Assembly: GCF_021462825.1 (NCBI RefSeq) | Contig: NZ_JAKEEB010000009.1 | Span: 248,001 to 312,000 of the forward strand | Length of the DNA: 64,000 nucleotides | Direction: 5' to 3' | Origin: Streptomyces glomeratus | GTDB lineage: Bacteria; Actinomycetota; Actinomycetes; Streptomycetales; Streptomycetaceae | Part shown: positions 59,501-64,000 of the stretch, one piece after another | Position numbering within the stretch: the first letter of the stretch is position 1 | Layout: the number at the start of each line of letters is the position of its first letter | Position numbers and translations under genes: made by a program | Notes under the pieces: model-generated | The model's database searches: none | Told to the model about the DNA's origin: nothing | The model's input: the letters and a program-made list of their open reading frames with translations, nothing else

Positions 59501-59938
59501 CTGCCCAGCAAGGACTTCTTCTACGGGCTGCGCCCCGGCGAGGAACACTCCGTCGACCTCGAACCCGGCGTACGCCTCCTCATCGAACTGGAGGCGATCG
59601 GCGAGGCGGACGAGCGCGGCATGCGCACGGTGATGGCCACGCTCAACGGCCAGCTCAGGCCCCTCCAGGTCCGTGACCGCTCGGTCGCCTCGGACCTTCC
59701 GCCCGCGGAGAAGGCCGACAAGTCGGACCCCCGGCACGTCGCCGCACCGTTCGCGGGGGTCGTCACCCTGGCCGTGCAGCCGGGCGCCAAGGTGGAGGCG
59801 GGCGCGACGGTGGCGACGATCGAGGCGATGAAGATGGAGGCCGCCATCACCGCGCCCGTCGCCGGAACGGTGAGCCGCCTGGCCGTCGACTCCGTGCAGC
59901 AGGTGGAGGGCGGCGACCTGCTGATGGTCATCGCCTAG
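56561..59938 (+). CDS. pyc: Pyruvate carboxylase
   Basis: The protein has 1,125 residues, the usual length. The order is biotin carboxylase (FRKVLVANRGEIAVRAFRA, KAVAGGGGRGMRR, EMNPRIQVEHTVTEEV), carboxyltransferase (VTDTTFRDAHQSLLATRVRT, DIFRIFDALNDV, HLHTHDTAGGQ) and biotinyl domain with K1091 in EAMKMEAAI, 35 residues from the end. It makes oxaloacetate from pyruvate, bicarbonate and ATP. GAGAAGGGA precedes the ATG. It stands alone and is a housekeeping gene. Confidence 0.97.
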   Translation: MFRKVLVANRGEIAVRAFRAAYELGAGTVAVFPYEDRGSLHRLKADEAYEIGQKGHPVRAYLSVEEIVGAARRAGADAVYPGYGFLSENPDLARACEEAGITFIGPSAEILELTGNKARAVAAARAAGVPVLGSSRPSNDVDELLAAAEEVGFPLFVKAVAGGGGRGMRRVEEPAKLREAIEAASREAESAFGDATVFLEKAVVDPRHIEVQILADGQGGVIHLYERDCSVQRRHQKVVELAPAPGLDPALRDRICADAVAFARTIGYRNAGTVEFLVDRDGRHVFIEMNPRIQVEHTVTEEVTDVDLVQAQLRIASGESLADLGLSQDTVYVRGAALQCRITSENPSNGFRPDTGTISTYRSPGGSGIRLDGGTAFVGSEISAHFDSMLVKLTCRGRDFATAVRRARRAVAEFRIRGVATNIPFLQAVLDDPDFRAGHVTTSFIEERPHLLTARHSADRGTRLLTYLADVTVNKPHGARPRLVDPATKLPDVPSDVRPPAGSKQRLTELGPEQFARALRESTEVAVTDTTFRDAHQSLLATRVRTKDLLAAAPVVAHTLPGLLSLECWGGATYDVALRFLAEDPWERLARLREAVPNICLQMLLRGRNTVGYTPYPTEVTDAFVDEAARTGIDIFRIFDALNDVTQMRPAIDAVRATGTAVAEVALCYTADLSDPAEKLYTLDYYLRLAEQIVEAGAHVLAIKDMAGLLRAPAATRLVTALRREFDLPVHLHTHDTAGGQLATYLAAIGAGVDAVDGAVASLAGTTSQPSLSAIVAATDHSERPTGLSLRAACDLEPYWEAVRRIYAPFEAGLASPTGRVYDHEIPGGQLSNLRVQARELGLGDRFEEIEAMYAAADRILGRLVKVTPSSKVVGDLALHLVGAGVTPEQFAAEPGAYDIPASVVGFLRGELGDPPGGWPEPFRGKALKGRAEAKPTAELTEEDREGLDKDRRATLNRLLFPGPAKEFQAHREAYGDTGVLPSKDFFYGLRPGEEHSVDLEPGVRLLIELEAIGEADERGMRTVMATLNGQLRPLQVRDRSVASDLPPAEKADKSDPRHVAAPFAGVVTLAVQPGAKVEAGATVATIEAMKMEAAITAPVAGTVSRLAVDSVQQVEGGDLLMVIA

Positions 59939-59962
59939 TGCGCCCTCCCGGGACGTCGGTGA

Positions 59963-60630
59963 GACACGTGCTGCGGACCCAAAGGTTCCACAGCCGGCGT
60001 CCCGGGCGGCGCCCCCCGCCGAGGGGTGTCATGTGTTCGGCAGCTGCTGCACAGCCCGGTCTGGTTCGGGGGCATCCCGGGGGTCGTCTCGCCGCGCTCT
60101 TCCGGGCGCTGGCCTTGAACGCGGGGACTCTGGCGGCGGTCCAGCCGCTGTTCATCCTGGAGCTTCCGCCGGCTCTCCTGGCCGGCAGCGCGGTCTTCCG
60201 GGTGCGGGGGTGGGTGCCGGCGCTCGTCGTCGTGGGTGGCGCCGGAGCCCCTGCTCGCGCCGGCCGGGCTGCGCCGGCCCCTCGGACCGGCGCGCGGCCT
60301 GCCTGGCCGCCGCGGCCGCGATCGGCGACGCGCTGACCGCCGCGCTGGTCAAGTCCGCCATGAACACCATGTCCTAGGAGGGGGCGGCGGCGTTCTTCCT
60401 GGCCTGGAAGGCCTATGGCTTCGCCGCCGGTTCGCTGTTGCTCCTCCTGCTGGGCTGTGCCACCAGGGAGGCCCGCCGATCGCCTCGCAGCCGGCCCTCA
60501 CGCTCGGCGACGCGACCGTCAGCTTCTGCCTGGGCATCGTCCTCTACCCGGAATCGCCGGGCGAGGAGCAGCGCGCCTCGGCCGCCCTTCACCGAGGAAG
60601 GGACGGCTGAGACGGGACTGCGGCTTGCGT
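59963..60630 (+). pseudogene. Decayed DMT/EamA-family transporter
   Basis: Fragments in shifting frames read as one EamA-type transporter: ALNAGTLAAVQPLFILELP near 60108-60170, DALTAALVKSAMNTM and FFLAWKAYGFAAGSLLLLLLG near 60310-60450, then PIASQPALTLGDATVSFCLGIVLYPE near 60479-60555. Several frameshifts and a stop at 60375 separate them, and the N-terminal third is lost. No other gene can be supported between pyc and the azoreductase gene. Confidence 0.7.
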
Positions 60631-60642
60631 GATCCGGCCCGC

Positions 60643-61293
60643 TCAGGCGGTGAGGCGCTCGGCGAGGGACTTGGCCTTGGTCGCCGCGGCCTGCAGAGCG
60701 CGCTCGCGGGAGGCTTCGAAGAGGGGCACCAGCTCGGACATGGCCGGGTTGTGCGGGGCCATCGTGAGCTCGGGGACGATGAAGTCGAGCTCGAGGCCGA
60801 GCGTGTCGGCGAGAACCGCCGTCAGATAGTTCTGCACGTACTCGAACGGCTCCCTCGGCGTGCCCGGTGCATAGGAGCCGCCGCGGCTGGCGACCACGGT
60901 GACCGGGGTGCCCTTGGCGGAGGGGCTCTCGCCTGCGGTGCGGCCGAACAGGATCACGTTGTCCAGCCAGGCCTTGAGGGTCGAGGGGATCGAGTAGTTG
61001 TACATCGGGGCGCCGATCAGCACGGCGTCCGCCCGCTCCAGCTCCTCGATCAGCTGCACGCGCTCGGCGAAGGCGCCGGCCTGCTGCGGTGTGTGGGCGG
61101 CGGGGTCGGCGAACCCGGCTGTGTGGGCGTCGGCGCTGATGTGCGCTACGGGGTCCGCGGAGAGGTCCCGGTAGATCACCACGCCTCCGGGGTGCTGCTC
61201 TTCCCAGACCTTGCGGAAGGTGTCCGTCACCGCCCGGGACGCGGAGGCGGAAGCCGGGAAAACGGACGAATCGATGTGCAGAAGGGTGGCCAT
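60643..61293 (-). CDS. azoR: FMN-dependent NADH-azoreductase
   Basis: ATG 61293 with GGGAG upstream gives 216 residues. ATLLHIDSSVFPASASASRAV opens the AzoR fold, PMYNYSIPSTLKAWLDNVI binds FMN and VVASRGGSYAPGTPREPFEYV is the family signature. It reduces quinones and azo compounds, protecting against thiol stress. It is divergent from an HxlR regulator with a sensor cysteine, a pairing known from other bacteria. Confidence 0.92.
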   Translation of the reverse strand: MATLLHIDSSVFPASASASRAVTDTFRKVWEEQHPGGVVIYRDLSADPVAHISADAHTAGFADPAAHTPQQAGAFAERVQLIEELERADAVLIGAPMYNYSIPSTLKAWLDNVILFGRTAGESPSAKGTPVTVVASRGGSYAPGTPREPFEYVQNYLTAVLADTLGLELDFIVPELTMAPHNPAMSELVPLFEASRERALQAAATKAKSLAERLTA

Positions 61294-61368
61294 CGGGATC
61301 TCCCAGTAAACGGAGGGCAGAGGCACCCGCCGGTGGCGGGCCTCTGAGCCCTAAGCTTTCGTACTCGA

Positions 61369-61383
61369 CTATAGATAACATAG
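61369..61383. promoter_or_regulatory. AT-rich operator candidate between azoR and HxlR genes
   Basis: CTATAGATAACATAG is a short inverted repeat in the only strongly AT-rich stretch nearby, 76 bp upstream of azoR and 50 bp upstream of the HxlR gene. It is a likely HxlR site and promoter. Confidence 0.5.
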
Positions 61384-61432
61384 GTGCTTACTTTTTTTCA
61401 CCCCCGTACGGGGGCGCAGTATCCTGGCGGGC

Positions 61433-61810
61433 ATGACGGTCGAACAGAGCCACGGCACCGAAGCGTGCAAGCAGGTGGACGACGGCATCACCCGCGTCTT
61501 CCAGCTGCTCGGCAAACGCTGGACCGGCCCGATCGTGGCCGTGCTGATCGAGCAGTCGGCGAACTTCGCCGCCCTGCGCCGCGCCATTCCGGGCCTCAGC
61601 GAACGCATGCTCTCCGACCGCCTCACGGAACTCGGCGCCGCCGGGCTCGTCGTGCGCGAGGTCGACGAAGGCCCGCCACTACGGGTCTGCTATCGCCTCA
61701 CGGAGTCGGGGGCCGCGCTGGAGCCGGCGCTCAAAGAGCTCGGGGAGTGGGCGAAGGTGCATCTCCCGGACGGCCGGTCCTGCGCGGAGGCGCGGCGGTG
61801 TGACGGCTGA
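61433..61810 (+). CDS. HxlR-family redox regulator
   Basis: The protein has 125 residues. TEACKQVDDGITRVFQLLGKRW is the family opening with the conserved sensor C12, and AALRRAIPGLSERMLSDRLTELGAAGLV is the helix-turn-helix and wing. Later cysteines (RVCYRL and two at the C-terminus) may also react. Such proteins (YodB and QorR type) release DNA when oxidised by quinones or diamide, raising azoreductase expression. Confidence 0.9.
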   Translation: MTVEQSHGTEACKQVDDGITRVFQLLGKRWTGPIVAVLIEQSANFAALRRAIPGLSERMLSDRLTELGAAGLVVREVDEGPPLRVCYRLTESGAALEPALKELGEWAKVHLPDGRSCAEARRCDG

Positions 61811-61903
61811 CGGCTGCCAGCCGCGCAAAGCGGCCGCGCCGGCATGTTCCACGGGCCGATCGCGTGACGCGGCGCCGGAAGCTCCCCTGTATGTCCCCGG
61901 CCA

Positions 61904-61921
61904 CGTCTCACCGGTGAGACG
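61904..61921. promoter_or_regulatory. Perfect 18-bp palindrome upstream of the ANTAR gene
   Basis: CGTCTCACCGGTGAGACG is a perfect palindrome, 47 bp before the GAF-ANTAR start. It could be a DNA operator or an RNA hairpin with a CCGG loop. Confidence 0.6.
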
Positions 61922-61967
61922 GTAGGTGTGTGGTGAGGTTCACGGGCGCGCGTGAGAGGGAGACGGC

Positions 61968-62654
61968 ATGGACTGGCGTGCGTTCGCCCAGCAGATGGCG
62001 ACCATGGCGCGTGACCTCCTGGCGCAGGAATCCGTGAACGCCACGCTGGGCCGTATCACCGCCTCGGCCACCGGACTCGTCCAGGGCTGCGACGCGGCCG
62101 GCATCCTCGTCCTGCGTGGCAACCAGGTGCAGAGCCTCGCCCCGACCGACCAGCTGGTCGTCGACAGCGACCAACTCCAGCAACGCCTCCGTGAAGGCCC
62201 CTGTTTCGACGCCGCCCGCAGCTCCGTGGGAGAGCGCGTCTTCCGGATCGCCGACTTCTCCGGCGAACGGAGGTGGCCCGCCTACGTCCCCGAGGCCCGG
62301 AAGCTGGGGCTGGGGAGCATGATGGGCTTCCTGCTGTTCACCGAGGACGAGGACCTCGGTGCGCTGAACCTCTACTCCCGCACGCCCGGCGCGTTCTCCG
62401 AGGCCAGCGAGACGGCCGGCTGGCTGCTGGCCTCCCACGCCGCGGTCGCCTTCTCCAGCGCCCGCACCCACGCCCAGCTCCAGGAGGCCATCGCCACCCG
62501 CCACGTCATCGGTGAAGCCATGGGCATCCTGATGGGCAGCCACCACCTCACCGAGGAGCAGGCCTTCGACGTGCTGCGCCGTTACTCCCAGCAGCACAAC
62601 GTCAAGCTCCGCGAGGTCGCCCGGCACGTCTGCGAACAGGGCAGCCTCGCCTGA
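61968..62654 (+). CDS. GAF and ANTAR domain regulator
   Basis: The protein has 228 residues with GAGAGGGAGA upstream. A GAF domain (residues 20-165, with GCDAAGILVLRGNQVQS and LREGPCFDAARSS) precedes an ANTAR RNA-binding domain (HAQLQEAIATRHVIGEAMGILM, HLTEEQAFDVLRRYSQQHNVKLREVA). ANTAR proteins bind paired RNA hairpins to block termination. The ligand of the GAF domain and the RNA targets are unknown. Confidence 0.92.
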   Translation: MDWRAFAQQMATMARDLLAQESVNATLGRITASATGLVQGCDAAGILVLRGNQVQSLAPTDQLVVDSDQLQQRLREGPCFDAARSSVGERVFRIADFSGERRWPAYVPEARKLGLGSMMGFLLFTEDEDLGALNLYSRTPGAFSEASETAGWLLASHAAVAFSSARTHAQLQEAIATRHVIGEAMGILMGSHHLTEEQAFDVLRRYSQQHNVKLREVARHVCEQGSLA

Positions 62655-62804
62655 AGCGGGCCGGAAGCGTGGGTGTGGGGCAGATCTCGTCACGGTGACA
62701 CATCCCCACGTCAGGACACCGTCAGGACACCGGAATCTCCGCTTCCGGGCACTCCGGGCAGTCCCTCGGAGGGCGTACGGACCGGCCCGTGTCCCTCCCC
62801 GTAC

Positions 62805-62810
62805 TAAAAT
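62805..62810 (+). promoter_or_regulatory. Possible -10 element upstream of the peptide synthetase gene
   Basis: TAAAAT lies in an AT-rich patch within GC-rich DNA, about 97 bp before the start codon. No clear -35 element was found, so the call is tentative. Confidence 0.3.
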
Positions 62811-62906
62811 TGCCCGCTTGTTTGGAGCTGGACCGGAAGATCCCCAGGCATCCCTGCGGGCCCACCAGCGCCCCGGAGCGTTCCGGGAACGACACGTGAG
62901 GACCTG

Positions 62907-64000
62907 ATGGCAGCCCTCCAGCAAGGCCCCGCACTCGCGCTGTCCGACGCGGAGGTGCGCGCCGAGTTCGGCGATCGCGCCCGCTTCTCCGCCGCCCCCG
63001 CCGCCCCGTCACGCACCCTCGTGGACGTCTTCGAGGCCACGGTACGGGAGTACCCCGACGAACCGGCCCTCGACGACGGCCGCCGCTGCCTGACCTACCG
63101 GTCCCTGGCGGCCGAGGTCGAAACCCTCCGGCGGCGCCTCGCGGACACCGGGGTGGGCCTCGGCGACCGGGTCGGGGTGCGCGTCCCGTCCGGCACCAAC
63201 GACCTGTACGTGGCGATCCTGGCCGTGCTCGCCGCGGGAGCCGCCTACGTCCCGGTGGACGCCGAGGACCCGGACGAGCGGGCCGATCTGGTGTTCGGGG
63301 AGGCGGAGGTTCGCGCGGTCGTCGGCGCCGGGCACCGGCTGACCGTCCACGACCCGTCCGGCGTCCCCGCGGCCCGCCCAGGCGTCGAACACGACGCCTG
63401 GATCATCTTCACCTCCGGCTCCACCGGCAAGCCCAAAGGCGTCGCCGTCGGTCACCGCAGCGCCGCCGCGTTCGTGGACGCCGAGGCGGACCTCTTCCTG
63501 AAGGAGGAGCCGATCGGGCCCGGCGACCGGGTCATGGCGGGCCTCTCCGTGGCCTTCGACGCCTCCTGCGAGGAGATGTGGCTGGCCTGGCGGCACGGGG
63601 CCTGCCTGGTACCCGTACCGCGCTCGCAGGTGCGCAGCGGGGCCGACCTCGGCCCCTGGCTGGTCGACCAGGAGATCACCGTCGTCTCGACCGTCCCGAC
63701 CCTGGCGGCGCTCTGGGAGCCGGAGACGCTGAACGACGTCCGTCTGCTGATCTTCGGCGGCGAGGCCTGCCCGCCGGAACTCGCGCAACGGCTGGTCACC
63801 GAGGGACGCGAGGTCTGGAACACCTACGGTCCGACCGAGGCGACCGTGGTGGCCTGCGCCGCACTGCTCACCGGTGAGGAGCCGATCCGCATCGGACTGC
63901 CCTTGAACGGCTGGGAGCTGGCCGTCGTGGACGACGCCGGGCGGCCGGTGGAGATGGGCGGCAGCGGACAGCTGGTGATCGGCGGGGTCGGGCTCGCCCG
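62907..64000 (+). CDS. Pls/PosA-family non-ribosomal peptide synthetase, 3' part missing
   Basis: The first 364 residues are visible. They form an adenylation domain: YVPVDAEDPDERADLVFGE, IIFTSGSTGKPKGVAVGHRSAA (P-loop), SVAFDASCEEMWLAWRHGA, WNTYGPTEATVVACAA and GLPLNGWELAVVDDAG. The close match of the whole layout to epsilon-poly-lysine synthetase (Pls) suggests a synthetase with adenylation, carrier and membrane condensation domains beyond the edge. Homologues with non-polymer roles are common in Streptomyces, so the product is not predicted. Confidence 0.88.
   Translation, partial: MAALQQGPALALSDAEVRAEFGDRARFSAAPAAPSRTLVDVFEATVREYPDEPALDDGRRCLTYRSLAAEVETLRRRLADTGVGLGDRVGVRVPSGTNDLYVAILAVLAAGAAYVPVDAEDPDERADLVFGEAEVRAVVGAGHRLTVHDPSGVPAARPGVEHDAWIIFTSGSTGKPKGVAVGHRSAAAFVDAEADLFLKEEPIGPGDRVMAGLSVAFDASCEEMWLAWRHGACLVPVPRSQVRSGADLGPWLVDQEITVVSTVPTLAALWEPETLNDVRLLIFGGEACPPELAQRLVTEGREVWNTYGPTEATVVACAALLTGEEPIRIGLPLNGWELAVVDDAGRPVEMGGSGQLVIGGVGLA

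Noticed and set aside
56369..59737. A 1,122-codon minus-strand frame opposite pyruvate carboxylase
   Set aside because: Pure antisense shadow of a secure gene.

Overview
The window is about 70% G+C, with translationally coupled genes, GTG starts and actinobacterial families (DUF6233, SCO6745-like, mycothiol-dependent isomerase, DUF574-type methyltransferase, Pls/PosA synthetase). It looks like chromosomal DNA of a Streptomyces or a close relative. No rRNA, tRNA, CRISPR array, transposase or phage gene was found. All names come from reading translated motifs; no database search was run.

Left part (1-13140): two divergent operons face each other across a leader holding two inverted-repeat operators (4731-4807). 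Leftward are a Rieske oxygenase and a complete polyamine-type ABC importer (potD, potB, potC, potA; potA runs off the edge). Rightward are a small unknown protein, a NuoF-like flavoprotein, a one-cluster ferredoxin, an NDP-forming acyl-CoA synthetase, two closely related acyl-CoA dehydrogenases, a 3-hydroxyacyl-CoA dehydrogenase and a TetR/BetI-like repressor. I read this as one catabolic regulon: import of a cationic (possibly quaternary ammonium) carboxylate, CoA activation, beta-oxidation and Rieske N-dealkylation, with an unusual NADH to NuoF-like to ferredoxin to Rieske electron path. It is the best candidate here for an undescribed system.

13220-24xxx: a TetR repressor with twin 17-bp operators diverges from a DUF4386 membrane protein. 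A tightly coupled operon (AraC-type regulator, ThDP enzyme, SRPBCC protein, KAS III-like enzyme lacking the usual His, HisC-like aminotransferase) looks like a small cryptic biosynthetic cluster. An epoxide-hydrolase-like enzyme, an SCO6745-like protein, a HAD hydrolase and TetR and PucR regulators follow.

25237-39044: a complete branched-chain-amino-acid-type ABC importer (livG, livF, livH, livM, livK); an oxidoreductase/SDR pair sharing an operator with the hydrolase; a 212-bp tandem duplication between the SDR and MarR genes; a MarR/MFS/mycothiol-isomerase locus with two MarR boxes; and a TetR-LmeA pair divergent from an MMPL exporter.

39099-64000: small Streptomyces-type proteins, a CAP-domain secreted protein, two paralogous cytochrome-b/molybdopterin oxidoreductase loci flanking a sugar epimerase, a two-component system and a four-gene glycosyltransferase operon, a GtrA remnant, DUF4142 and PH-like membrane proteins, pyruvate carboxylase, a decayed DMT transporter, an azoreductase/HxlR redox pair, a GAF-ANTAR regulator and the start of a Pls/PosA-family peptide synthetase that runs off the right edge.
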